Below are positions 1 to 13,597 of a stretch of DNA of 64,000 bases, in pieces. The notes beneath the pieces were generated by a model. It searched no databases, was not told the DNA's origin, and was given only the letters and a program-made list of their open reading frames with translations. Every line of letters begins with the position of its first letter. Positions within the stretch are counted from its first letter, which is position 1. A program made the position numbers and the translations under genes. The stretch comes from JACVRW01 sp963728155 (GTDB taxonomy: Bacteria; Actinomycetota; Thermoleophilia; Solirubrobacterales; Thermoleophilaceae), in contig CAVSJF010000007.1 of the NCBI GenBank assembly GCA_963728155.1, forward strand, positions 1 to 64,000, read 5' to 3'.

Positions 1-207
1 GAGCGCATCGGCCAGCACCAGCCCCGGGAACCCCGCGCCCGCTCCCACATCGGCGATCGCGCCGGCGGCGGCCAGCTCCGGCACCTCCAGGCCCGAGAGC
101 GAATCCGCGACGTGCACGTCCGCAGCGGCTGCCGGGTCGGAGACGGACGTATGGGGATCCGGCTCCGCCGCGAGCGCCTCCAGCAGGCGCTCGAGCGAGC
201 GTTTCAC
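1..207 (-). CDS. rsmG: 16S rRNA (guanine-N7) methyltransferase RsmG, 5' part
   Basis: RsmG methylates G527 of 16S rRNA with S-adenosylmethionine. Only the first 69 codons are in the window; the gene runs off the left edge. It starts at GTG (205-207), two codons after the jag stop. The visible part ends in the SAM-binding loop IADVGAGAGFPGLVLA, typical of the family. This piece reads in a single frame. It lies last in the leftward rpmH-rnpA-yidD-yidC-jag-rsmG series, the usual origin-proximal order in Gram-positive bacteria. Confidence 0.9.
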   Translation of the reverse strand, partial: MKRSLERLLEALAAEPDPHTSVSDPAAAADVHVADSLSGLEVPELAAAGAIADVGAGAGFPGLVLADAL

Positions 208-210
208 GTT

Positions 211-865
211 TTACGGCCGCAGCGGCGGGGTGACGACCAGGCGGCGATCGGGCTCGTCGCCCTCGCTGTGGGTCTCGACGTCGGTGCGGTCGCTAAGGTA
301 GTTGTGGACGGCCTTGCGCTCGGGCGCGCGCATCGGCTCGAGCTCGACCGGGCGGCCGAAGTACAGGGCGTCCGCCACGGCCCGGTCGGCCGCGCGCTGC
401 AGCGCCGCCTCGCGCCGCTCGCGGTAGCCCGCCGCGTCCACCAAGACCTGCTTGCGCTCCTCGCGGCCCTGGAACGCGGCGCGCAGGCCAGGTGCTGGAG
501 CGCGTCGATCGTTGCCCGTGCTTGCCGATCAGCAGGCCGAGGTCCTCGCCGTTGACGGTGGCGCGGATCTCGTCCGCCGTCTCGTCGATGTCGACGGTCG
601 CCCGCAGGCCCGAGCCGCGTCACGCGCGCGACCAGCGCGCGGACCCGCTCGGCGGGCTCGTCCGGGATCGCGCTCCGCCGCCTCGCGCCAGGCGTCGACG
701 TCGACCTCGGCGCGCACCCGGCCGGTCCGCTCCCGTCCTCGAGCACCTCGAAGCTGCACGCGTCGGCGGTGAGGCCCGGGAAGCGCGGCTCGAGCTCCTT
801 GACGGCTGCCCACTTGGCCTCGCCGAGGCTGTCGCCCGTGCCCTCGGCAACCGGTCGCGGTCCAC
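211..865 (-). CDS. jag: Jag/KhpB-family RNA-binding protein (KH + R3H)
   Basis: Predicted cytoplasmic RNA-binding protein of the Jag (SpoIIIJ-associated, KhpB) family. An N-terminal Jag-type segment (GEAKWAAVKELEPRFPG), a central KH domain with a GKHG-like loop region and a C-terminal R3H domain (ERKAVHNYLSDR, then ETHSEG) can be read. The TAA stop is at 211-213. The reading frame is broken by several 1-base indels between about 450 and 860, so no single frame covers it. The start is uncertain: GTG at 863-865 or 865-867, just after the yidC stop. Length about 218 residues suits the family. Genetic neighbours (yidC upstream, rsmG downstream) are the standard ones. Confidence 0.8.
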
Positions 866-875
866 ACGTCGGTCG

Positions 876-1794
876 CTACCGCCGGCGGCCGGAGCGCTTC
901 TTCTTCTTGCGCGGCGAGGGCGGGGGCTTCGCCCGGGCGCCGTTCCCGCGCCGTCGCGGCGCCGCCGTCTCCTCCTTGGCCTTCTCCTTCCCTTGCGCGC
1001 CTTCTCGTTAGCGCCGGCTTGCCGTCCGCGCCGGCGGTCCGGACCGCGGCGCGGCGGCTTGCCGCGCGCCGGCTTGCCGCGCGCCGCCGCAGGCCCGTCC
1101 TCGCACGCGGTCGGCGGCGGGCTTCGGGAACAGCTTGCTGCACGAGCAGCTGCTGGCCGATCGTCCAGACGTTCGTGGTGATCCAGTAGACGATCAGGCC
1201 CGCCTCGAAGTTGATGATGAAGCGATGAAGACGAACGGCAGCGCGAGCATGATCCGGCGCTGGGTCTTGTCGGCGCTGATCGCCGTGACCAGGCTGGCGG
1301 CAGCTGCGTGCCGATGTAGAGCACGATCAGCACGCCGAGCAGGACCGGGCTCGCGTGACCTTCTCGGCCAGGTCGTCGATGAAGAAGAAGCTCTGGTTGC
1401 CGGCGATGTCCTGCCTGGAACTCGTCGCTGCGCAGCAGGTAGAAGAGCGAGATGAAGAACGGGATCTGGAGCAGGAGCGGGAGGCAGGACCCGAGCGGGT
1501 TGACCTTGTGCTCCTGGTAGAAGCCCATGATCTCCTGGTTCATGCGCTGGCGGTCGTCCTTGTAGCGCTCCTGGATCTTCTTCATCTCGGGCTGCAGCCG
1601 CTGGAGCCGCTGCATGGACTTCACGCCCTTGAAGGTCAGCGGCAGGATCGCGAGCCGGACCGTGAAGGTCAGCAGGATGATCGACAAGCCCCAGCTGCCT
1701 CGAAGTCGCCGAGCAGGTCGTGCCAGAACTCCAGGATCGCCTCGCAGGCGTCGATCAGCGGCTGGAGGACGTTGGCGATGAACATGGTAGGCAT
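876..1794 (-). CDS. yidC: Membrane protein insertase YidC
   Basis: Inserts membrane proteins, alone or with SecYEG. Seen directly: N-terminal MPTMFIANVLQPLID, a first membrane helix followed by GLSIILLTFTVRLAILPLTF, the charged cytoplasmic loop with KSMQRLQRLQPEMKKIQ, and NPLGSCLPLLLQIPFFISL, all hallmarks of YidC. The C-terminal tail is basic and ends in a KKKKRSGRRR-type run, as in many actinobacterial YidC proteins that use the tail for ribosome contact. About 306 residues. The second half is fragmented by indels (about 1010-1440). ATG at 1792-1794 chosen; ATG at 1783-1785 also possible. Confidence 0.88.
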
Positions 1795-2040
1795 GAGGCT
1801 CCGGGCGGGGCGGAAGAGCGTCTGGTCCTCGACGAAGTCGACGCCGCCGTGGCTCCAGGGGTTGCAGCGGAGAAGGCGCCAGGCGGCGAGACCGACCCCG
1901 CGGAGGACACCGTAGCGGCGGATCGCCTCGACGGCGTACTGGGAGCAGTCGGATGGTACTTGCAGCGGCGCGGCAGGGCGGGGGACATGACCCGCTGGTA
2001 GAGGCGGATCGGCGCGCGCGACGACGCGGAGCCGGCTCAC
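1795..2040 (-). CDS. yidD: Membrane protein insertion efficiency factor YidD
   Basis: Small membrane-associated protein that assists YidC. The family core is readable once frames are joined: LIRLYQRVMSPALPRRCKYHPTCSQYA, then AIRRYGVLRGVGLAAWRLLRCNPW and a HGGVD ending. Start GTG at 2038-2040 overlaps the rnpA stop (GTGA). Two indels lie near 1940-2015. No stop is visible: the frame runs straight into yidC, which I attribute to one more lost base near 1797 rather than to a real YidD-YidC fusion. The end coordinate is therefore a guess. Confidence 0.8.
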
Positions 2041-2423
2041 GCGCCGTCCTCCCGCCGCGCCAGCCCGGCCTCGGCCAGGAGCTCGCGCAGCGCCTCCTCG
2101 ACCCCCCCCTCGCCGCCCTTCCTCGGCCAGCTGGCCGGCGTCCGGGCGCGCGACGATCACGAAGTCGTGGCCGCGGCGCGAGGTCCTCCGCGCCGGCCCA
2201 GAAGGCCTCGCGCAGCAGGCGCTTGACGCGGTTGCGCTCCACCGCGCCGCCGACCTTGCGGCCGACGGAGACGCCGAGCCGCGGCTCGCCGTCGCTCTCC
2301 GGCGCGGGAAGGCGTAGACGACGAGGTAGCGGCTCGCGTGCGAGCGGCCCTCGCGGTAGACGCGCTCGAACTCGCCGCTGCGCGAGAGCCGGCGGCGCTT
2401 GCGGCGCGGCCGCGCTCGGCCAT
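2037..2423 (-). CDS. rnpA: Ribonuclease P protein component RnpA
   Basis: Protein subunit of RNase P, which trims tRNA 5' leaders. Family motifs are visible across frames: LSRSGEFERVYREGRSHASR, GVSVGRKVGGAVERNRVKRLLREAFW (the RNR signature) and DFVIVARPDA. About 128 residues, normal size. ATG at 2421-2423 follows the rpmH stop closely. The TGA stop (2037-2039) overlaps the yidD GTG. At least four 1-base indels (about 2110, 2180, 2305, 2410) break the frame. It is co-directional with rpmH, as in nearly all bacteria. Confidence 0.88.
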
Positions 2424-2425
2424 CG

Positions 2426-2558
2426 CTAGGCGTGAGCCGCTTGCGGCCCTTGTCGCGGCGGCGCTTGAGGATCGGCGGCCGGCGCGCGTGCGCATGCGCG
2501 CGCGGAACCCGTGGGTGCGGGCGCGCTTGCGCTTCTTGGGCTGGTAGGTGCGCTTCAT
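2426..2558 (-). CDS. rpmH: Ribosomal protein L34
   Basis: L34 of the large ribosomal subunit. Reads MKRTYQPKKRKRARTHGFRA followed by RMRTRAGR and LKRRRDKGRKRLTP, the full 44-residue L34. ATG at 2556-2558. The TAG stop (2426-2428) is one base out of frame because of an indel just before it and another near 2478. First gene of the leftward set, divergent from dnaA. Confidence 0.93.
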
Positions 2559-2786
2559 CGGGAGCCAGTCGCGGCTCGCGGCCGGGCAGCAGTAGGAGGG
2601 TACACGAGCCACCGCGGGAGCTTTTCCCGCCGTTGCGGAGCCGAACGGCCGTCCCGGTGCGGCGCCGGCGTGCACGTGAACCCGATCGTGTATGCACTCG
2701 GCGGTCCGAGGGCTGCACGCCGTTGCAGTCCCTCTCCCCCTACGCCGCCGACTTCGCCAAGCCCCCCCGGAGGGCCGCGCCCGCCC
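2559..2786. promoter_or_regulatory. rpmH-dnaA divergent intergenic region
   Basis: 228 bases between the divergent rpmH and dnaA genes. It must hold promoters for both directions, but I could not assign convincing -35/-10 boxes. No TTATCCACA-like DnaA box was seen here. A purine-rich GGAGGG at about 2769-2774 is placed to serve as ribosome binding site for the dnaA GTG start. Confidence 0.5.
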
Positions 2787-4122
2787 GTGCCCGAACAGCT
2801 CGAGACGATCTGGATCGACATCCGCGACGAGCTCCGGCGGCCACCCCGGACTTCAAGTTCCACATCTGGCTCGAGCCCCTGGAGCTCGCCGCGATGCGCG
2901 GCAACACGCTCTTCGTCCGCGCGCCCGACCACATCCGGACCTGGGTCAGGAGCGCTATCTGCCCCTGCTCGCCGGGCCGCCGCGGCGCGCTTCGACCGAC
3001 GCGCCGTGGTCGAGATCGTCGACGGGGCTTGGGCCGCCGGCGACGCCGCCCCGGACACCCGCGGCGCACCCGCGCCGGAGCCCTCCCAGACCGGCTGAAC
3101 CCGAAGTACACCTTCGAGCAGTTCGTGATCGGCGAGCGGCAACCGCTTCGCCCACGCCGCCGCGCTGGCCGTGGCGGAGCTGCCCGCCCAGGCCTACAAC
3201 CCGCTCTTCATCCACGGCCCGCCCGGGCTCGGCAAGACCCACCTCCTCCACGCCATCGGCAACTACGTCGGGCGCTACGGGACGGGCTGCGCGTCCGCTA
3301 CGCGACCGTCGAGGAGTTCACGAGCGAGTTCGTCGAGGCCGTCCGCGGAGCGGCGCACCGGCGATTCAAGGACCGCTTCCGCGGGGCGGACGTGGTGCTG
3401 ATCGACGACGTCCAGTTCCTCGCCGGCGCAAGGCCAAGACCGCGCGAGGAGTTCTTCCACACCTTCAACGCGCTCTACGAGTCCGGCCGCCAGCTGGTGA
3501 TCACCTCCGACCGCCCTCCCGACGAGCTGCCGGACCTCGAGGACGCGCCTGGCCGAGCGCTTCCGCTCCGGCCTCGTGGTCGAGCTCGAGCCACCCGGCG
3601 TCGAGGTCGCGCCGGGCGATCCTGCGCAAGCGCGCCCGCCTCGACGGCGTCGCGGTGTCCGACGAGGTGCTCGACGAGATCGCCGGCCGCGTCACGAGCA
3701 GCGTCCGCGCCCTCGAGGGCGCCCTGATCCGGGTGGTGGCCTACGCCTCCCTGCGCGGCGAGCCCGCCACGCCGAGCCTCGCCCGCGCAGGTGCTCGAGC
3801 GGCTCGGCGAGGACGGCGCCGCGGCCTCGAGCGGCTCTCGGAGATCCTCGACGCCGCGGCCGCCGAGTTCGGCGTCGCGCGAGCACGCTGCTCGCCCGCG
3901 ACCGCCGCCCGGCAGTCGCCATGGCCCGCCAGGTCGCGATGTTCCTCGCGCGCGAGCTCACCGACCAGAGCCTGCCCGAGATCGGCCGCGGCATCGGCGG
4001 CCGCAACCACACCACCGTCCTCCACGCCGTCAACCGCGTCAGCGCCGGCGATGCGCACCGACGAGGCTGTGCGCAAGGCTGTCGACAACCTGCGCACGTC
4101 GACTCGGCCGGCACGGGCTTGA
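2787..4122 (+). CDS. dnaA: Chromosomal replication initiator DnaA
   Basis: Binds DnaA boxes and opens oriC. After joining frames: domain I (PEQLETIWIDIRDELR, PDFKFHIWLEPLEL), a short domain II, AAA+ domain III with YTFEQFVIGE, Walker A GPPGLGKTHLLHAIGNY, Walker B VVLIDDVQFLAG and ITSDRPP, and domain IV with the signature IGGRNHTTVLHAV. GTG at 2787 is preceded by GGAGGG. About 445 residues. Some fourteen 1-base indels break it; they mostly sit at third codon positions (for example GAC/GAG near 3547, GTC/GTG near 3608), so I do not regard it as a pseudogene. Confidence 0.93.
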
Positions 4123-4264
4123 CCGCCGCGGCGACTGCCAGAATCGACAGCTCCGCCATCGCTGCGACAGTCCACAGCCGCTTCCCGCTCGGCAAGCCGA
4201 ATCCACCGCGCTGTCGACATATCCACAGCCCCTACTTCACTCCACTAGATCAGGTAGAGGACCG
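4123..4264. other. Candidate oriC segment with two DnaA-box-like sites
   Basis: The dnaA-dnaN gap, the usual actinobacterial origin site. ATATCCACA at 4219-4227 differs by one base from the TTATCCACA box, and CAGTCCACA at 4168-4176 carries the GTCCACA core typical of high-GC actinobacteria. The gap is short (142 bases) and has few boxes compared with Streptomyces or Mycobacterium origins. AGGTAGAGGA at about 4252-4261 is the dnaN ribosome binding site. Assignment rests on position plus two near-boxes. Confidence 0.55.
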
Positions 4265-5381
4265 TTGAAGCTCACCGTTTCCCGTGAAACGTTCCTCGCG
4301 CAGCCTCGGCATCGCCGTGCGCGGCGTCTCGACCCGCAGCGCGATCCAGACCCTGTCCGGCGTGCTGATCCGAGTCGACGACGAGCCGGGCCGAGCTCCA
4401 GGCGACCGACATGGAGCTCGGCGTGCGCGTGCGGCTCGACGCGGCCGGCCGAGCGCGACGGCCGCCGTGCGTGCCCGGCCGGCTGCTGCTCGACGTCGTC
4501 CGGTCGCTGCCGAAGGACGACCTGTCGCTCGAGTACCGCAGCGCCCAGCAGGACGTCGAGGTCGTGTCCGGCTCGGCGACGCTTCCACCTGCGCACGCTG
4601 CCGGCCGAGGACTTCCCGAAGCTGCCCGAGGACCGGAGCGACGGCGGTCGCTGAGCGTGCCCGCGGCCGCGTTCGTCGAGACGATCGCCCGGGTGGCGCG
4701 CGCCGCCTCGCGCGACGAGACCCGGCCGCACCTCACCGGCGTGCTCGTCTCCGCCGCGGGCAGCGAGCTGCGGATGGTGGCCACCGACTCCTACCGCCTG
4801 GCGTCAAGGAGACGCGCTCGACGAGGCGCTCGAGGGCTCGCTCGAGGCGAACGTTCCGGCGCGAACGCTGCAGGAGCTGGGCCGGATCGCCGGCGCCGAC
4901 GGCGCCGACGACGATCGACGTCGCCGCGCTCGAGAACCAGGTCGTGTTCACCGTCGGCGACGTGGTCGCTGTCGTCGCGGCTCGTCGAGGGCCGCTTCCC
5001 GAACTACCAGCAGCTGCTGCCCGAGTCCTACGAGCACGAGCTGCGGGTGAGCCGCGCCGAGCTGCTCGACGTGGTGCGGCGGATCAGCCTGCTGGCGCAG
5101 AAGAACGCGCCGCTGCGGCTGGCGTTCCGGAGGGCGCGCTCGAGGTGTCCGCGCAGACGCCCGGACGTCGGCGAGGCCAGCGAGTCGCTGCCCGTCCCGT
5201 TCAGAGGGCGAGACGCTCGAGATCGGCTTCAACCCGGAGTTCTTCCGCGACGGCCTCGAGAGCGCCGAGTCCGAGGAGCTCGTCCTGAAGCTGATCAGCC
5301 CGCTGCGGCCGGGCCTGATCCAGTCGGGCGACGACGGGCGGCTTCGTCTACCTCGTCATGCCGATCCGGCTGAACGTCTGA
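4265..5381 (+). CDS. dnaN: DNA polymerase III beta subunit (sliding clamp)
   Basis: Ring-shaped processivity clamp. Readable parts: KLTVSRETFLAQLGIAVRGV, TRSAIQTLSGVLI, TDMELGVRVRL, RLLLDVVRSLP, the middle-domain RPHLTGVLVSAAGSELRMVA, TDSYRLA, NYQQLLPESYEHEL and the C-terminal LVMPIRLNV. TTG at 4265-4267 sits three bases after AGGTAGAGGA. About 372 residues, normal. Around ten 1-base indels interrupt it. dnaA-dnaN-recF order is standard. Confidence 0.92.
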
Positions 5382-5393
5382 GGCCGAGCGCCG

Positions 5394-6524
5394 ATGCGGG
5401 TCACGCCGCGCTCCGCGCTGCGCGACTTCCGCAACTACGAGCGCGCGCGAGCTCGAGCTCGGCGCCGGGCCTGACGGTGGTCGACGGGCCCGAACGGCGC
5501 CGGCAAGACGAACCTGCTCGAGGCGCTCTACTTCGGCTGCACCGCCCGCTCGCCGCGCACCTCCAACGAGCGCGAGCTGGTGCGCCGCGGGGCGTCGGTC
5601 GCGCGGGTGGAGGTCGACGCGCGCGGCGAGGACGGCGAGCCACCTGCTCGAGGTGGGCTTCGAGCCCGGCGAGCCCAAGCGCCTGCGCGTGGACGGCGCG
5701 CCTGTGGACAGCCTGTCGACGACCGCGCGCGCGGCCGCTGGTGGGCGTCTTCCTGCCCGAGCGGCTCGAGCTCGTGAAGGGCGCGCCCGTCGCGGCGGCG
5801 CGCCCACCTGGACCAGCTCGTCGGCCGCGCTGTGGCCGGCGCGTGCCGGCACGCGCGGCGCCTACTCGCGCGCGCTCGCGCAGCGCAACGCGCTGCTCGG
5901 CCGCATCCGCGCGCGGCTACGCCGGCCCGGCGCGCTCGACGCCTGGGACGCCGAGCTGGCCGCGTGCGGGGATCGCAGCTGATGGCGGACCGCGCGCGAG
6001 GCGGTCGGCCGTGCTGGCGGCGCCGTTCGCCGAGCTCGCCGGCCGAGCTCGGCCTGCCCGGGCCGGCGGAGCTGCGCTACCGGCCGCGCTCGGCGGCCGT
6101 CGGACGCCGACGGGCTCGCTGGCCGAGCTGGCCGAGCGCCGCGACGCCGACCTCGAGCGCGGCTTCACCGCGCACGGCCCGCACCGCGACGAGCTGCGGC
6201 TGCTCCTCGACGGCAGCCGCACTGCGCGCCTACGGCTCGCAGGGCCAGCAGCGGACGGCGCTGCTCGCGCTGCTGTTCGCCGAGCGCGACGCTGCTGGCC
6301 GACCGCCGCGCGGCGCGCCGCCGCTGATGCTGCTCGACGACGTGATGTCCGAGCTCGACGCCGCCGCGCCGCGAGCTGCTCGCCGAGCTGCTGCGCGGCG
6401 GCGGCCAGGCGGTGGTCACCGCCACCGAGGCCGAGCACGTCCCCGGCGCGGGCGACGCGGACGCGTGATCGAGCGTGAGCGGCCGGGACGGTCGAGCGCC
6501 CGGGGCTGGCGGCCGAGCGCGTGA
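5394..6524 (+). CDS. recF: Recombination mediator RecF
   Basis: SMC-like ATPase that loads RecA at gaps. Visible: LRDFRNYE, Walker A GPNGAGKTNLLEALYFG (restored by treating 5492-5495 as a CCC/CCG site), VGVFLPERLELVKGAP, LDAWD, FTAHGPHRDELRLLLDG, YGSQGQQRTALLAL and Walker B LMLLDDVMSELD. ATG at 5394 follows the dnaN stop by 12 bases. The inferred stop (TGA 6522-6524) overlaps the DUF721 GTG. Heavily broken by indels; about 377 residues when joined. Confidence 0.9.
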
Positions 6525-6827
6525 GGCGCCGCGCGCCGCGGCCGCTCGCGACGGCCCTGCCGAGGCGCTGCCGGCGGCCGCCCGCGCCGGCGCTGCTGGC
6601 GCGCGTCCAGGCGCGTCTGGCCGGAGGTGGCGGGCGCCGGTGCTGGCGGCCGAGCCGAGCCCGTCTCCGAGCGCGAGGGGATCGTCACGGTGCGCTGCAG
6701 TCGGCGGTCTGGGCGCAGGAGCTGGAGCTGCTGGCGGGCGACCTCTGCGACCCGCCTGAACGCGCTCGGCTGACGCAGGCGCGCGCGTGGCCCGTCTGCG
6801 GTTTATCGTCGGTCCGGGGTCCCGTAA
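6521..6827 (+). CDS. DUF721 family protein (DciA/Zn-ribbon-type RNA-binding relative)
   Basis: Small protein that follows recF in most actinobacteria. DUF721 members include DciA-type helicase loaders, so a role in replication is plausible but not shown. Readable: RRRAPRPLATAL near the start, ALLARVQA, TVRC, SAVWAQELELLAGDLC and a C-terminal LRFIVGPGSR. GTG at 6521 overlaps the recF stop. The TAA at 6825-6827 is taken as stop after one lost third-position base; the alternative frame would run to about 6914. Confidence 0.7.
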
Positions 6828-7029
6828 CGCGCGGCGAACCGGCTGCGCCAAGAGCACGTTTTGTGCGATTTGCGGGGCTTTTGTAACGCTCGGAGCTGTC
6901 CGGCACGGGGGCTAGCCTGCTACATCAGCGGTCTACGTAACGCCCCGGTCCGTGAGCGCCACGCCGCGGCGCCGGGGTTTCTCACGGTCGCGGGCCGCCT
7001 CGGGCGTGCCGTCATGACGGAAGGAACGC
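6828..7029. promoter_or_regulatory. gyrB upstream region with three GTAACGC repeats
   Basis: About 200 bases before gyrB. The 7-mer GTAACGC occurs at 6824-6830, 6883-6889 and 6936-6942. GGAAGGA at about 7019-7025 is the gyrB ribosome binding site and fixes the TTG start at 7030. No confident -35/-10 pair was assigned. Parts of the segment are open in one frame but show no family similarity that I recognise. Confidence 0.5.
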
Positions 7030-9489
<2,460 letters not shown>

Positions 9490-9499
9490 GGGAGCGCCA

Positions 9500-12027
<2,528 letters not shown>

Positions 12028-12031
<4 letters not shown>

Positions 12032-13314
12032 GACCCCCGCGCCACCCCCTCGAGCAGGTCGGCCGCGCGGACCGTGCCCGGTGTGCTCTGGAGCCGCTCC
12101 GACAGCGCGTCCAGTCGCCCTCGCAGCGCCGAGTCGCCGAGGAGGCTGTCGATGGCCTGAGGCAGCTCGTCCGGTTCGTGGCCGTAGGTGTCGAGGCGAA
12201 TGCCGAGTCCCGTCTCGTGGATGCGCTGCGCGTTGTCGTACTGGTCCCAGAACACGGGCAGCACCACCATCGGCTTGCCGTAGAACAGCGACTCGGTCAC
12301 GGTGTTGTTGCCGCCGTGGGTGATCACGAGGTCGACCTGGGGCAGGATCGACGCCTGAGGCAGGAACTCGGCCCCGGTCATGTTGGGCGCGAGCTCCAGC
12401 TCCTGGTGCTGTGGACCCATCGAGACGATCACGCGCAGGGAGGTGTCCGCGAGCGAGCGGATCAGGCCCTGTATCAGCTCGACGTCGCCGGAGGCCAGCG
12501 ATCCCAGGCTGAGATAGACGAGCGGGCCGGCGGACGAGGCCAGCCGCTCGGGCAGGGCCCAGTCCGCGTCGGTGGCGCGCACGCTCGCCTCGAGGTTGTG
12601 CCACGTCGGGCCGAGCGGATGTTCGCGCCGGTAGTCGACCTCGTGCGGGTAGATCCAGAGGTTCAGCCAGGGCGACTCGTGGATGAACTCGAGCTCGGGC
12701 AGGCCCGGAGCGCCGCGCTCGCGGCAGAAGGTGTCGAAGCCGGCGTGTAGATCCGCGTGCGATCGCGCGAACTCCGCGCGGTAGGCCTCCCAGCTCGAGC
12801 GATCCGAGGCCGGATAGCCCGAGAAGGTTGGCGGGACCGCCGGGTCCTTGAGCTCCGCCGGGTTGCAGGACACGATCCGCACCCACGGGAGCCCGCAGGC
12901 GGAAAGGGCGGGAAAGCTCACCACGTTGTCCTGCACCAGAACGTCCGGGGCGAGCTCGTCGATGATCTCTACGAGGCGCTCGTCCACGTACCTCGCGCCG
13001 TCGACCAGGGCTTCGAAGGTGGGGCGAATGAAGCCCTCGAGCTGATCGATGGTCGGGGTGCGGAACACCGGCGCCGTTTCGCGGATGAAGTTCTTCCAGA
13101 ACTGCCCCGGGTCCTCGTCGGCCTCGGCCGGCGGCGTGAGGCGCATGAGACGCTCCTCGAAGCCCTTCTCCTCGAGCGCCCCCTTGAACGACTCCTCGAT
13201 GATGAAGACGACCCGGTGGCCGCGGCGGCGCAGCACGTCGCCGATGCCGATGCAGTTGTTGGTGGGTCCGTAGGCGCTCTCGGGAAAGAACACCACGGTG
13301 CTGCGTTCGGTCAC
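12028..13314 (-). CDS. UDP-glycosyltransferase, MGT-like (GT1) family
   Basis: Predicted cytoplasmic glycosyltransferase of the GT1/macrolide-glycosyltransferase type, 428 residues in one clean frame. N-terminal half has the acceptor domain; the C-terminal half carries LVYLSLGSLASG, a long loop, and the donor-binding block FLPQASILPQVDLVITHGG followed by NNTVTESLFYGKPMVVLPVFWDQYDNAQR. GTG at 13312-13314 follows GGAGGAGGT. Convergent with gyrA, sharing CTAG. The acceptor cannot be deduced; glycolipid or small-molecule glycosylation are both possible. Confidence 0.85.
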
Positions 13315-13375
13315 TGCGACCTCCTCCGCCGAGTCTGCTTCAATTGTCTTACCAGGGAAAGGAGGTGGTCCGAAG

Positions 13376-13420
13376 TTGAGTGACAGTTCTTGCGGGACCC
13401 TGGAGGTGTCCGGCTACTAG
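13376..13420 (+). CDS. 14-residue peptide ORF behind an extended Shine-Dalgarno
   Basis: TTG start, then SDSSCGTLEVSGY and TAG. The GGAGG core is 10 bases upstream of the start, inside the 14-base AAAGGAGGTGGTCC. No signal sequence is possible at this length. The peptide has one Cys and is otherwise polar. It could be a leader peptide, a translated small protein or a device that holds a ribosome on the RNA. No function is assigned. It reads cleanly and has its own RBS, which is why I list it. Confidence 0.4.
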   Translation: MSDSSCGTLEVSGY

Positions 13421-13549
13421 ATCGGTGCTGGGCCCCGTCGCGAAGGCGATCTAGCGGAGTCCAACCCGTACACCGTCGGCGGCTGAGGACCGGTAGTGGT
13501 CCCTCCGGTCGTAGTTCTCGAAGCCGGCCCAAGTCCAGCAATGTAAACA

Positions 13550-13581
13550 ACGAGGGGCGTCCTGTACGGGGCGCCCCTCGT
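13550..13581 (+). terminator. 10-bp perfect stem-loop
   Basis: ACGAGGGGCG (13550-13559) pairs perfectly with CGCCCCTCGT (13572-13581) around a 12-base loop. It is preceded by AAACA and followed by CTATTG, so the T-run is weak. Most likely the 3' end of the tiny-ORF RNA unit; it precedes the esterase ATG by only 16 bases. Confidence 0.55.
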
Positions 13582-13597
13582 CTATTGTCGGCCCGGG

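Larger units (their letters stand above)
13358..13585 (+). ncRNA. Candidate structured RNA with tiny ORF and terminal hairpin
   Basis: A self-contained rightward unit between two divergent genes. It opens with AAAGGAGGTGGTCC (13358-13371), nearly the full complement of the 16S rRNA 3' end, then a 14-codon ORF. The ORF stop lies inside an 8-bp perfect inverted repeat (CTAGATCG 13417-13424, CGATCTAG 13447-13454). A second hairpin GGACC/GGTCC is at 13487-13502, and a 10-bp hairpin at 13550-13581 looks like the end. I do not recognise a named RNA family. Dense structure plus an isolated ORF suggests a regulatory or dual-function RNA; this is inference. Confidence 0.4.

Noticed and set aside
1669..2040. 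A natural YidD-YidC fusion protein
   Set aside because: The frame is open across the junction, but YidD ends at its usual place and YidC has its own ATG. One lost base near 1797 explains the missing stop.
5702..5710. TGTGGACAG as a DnaA box inside recF
   Set aside because: It matches the consensus at only about 7 of 9 bases and is part of a well-conserved coding stretch (PVDSL).
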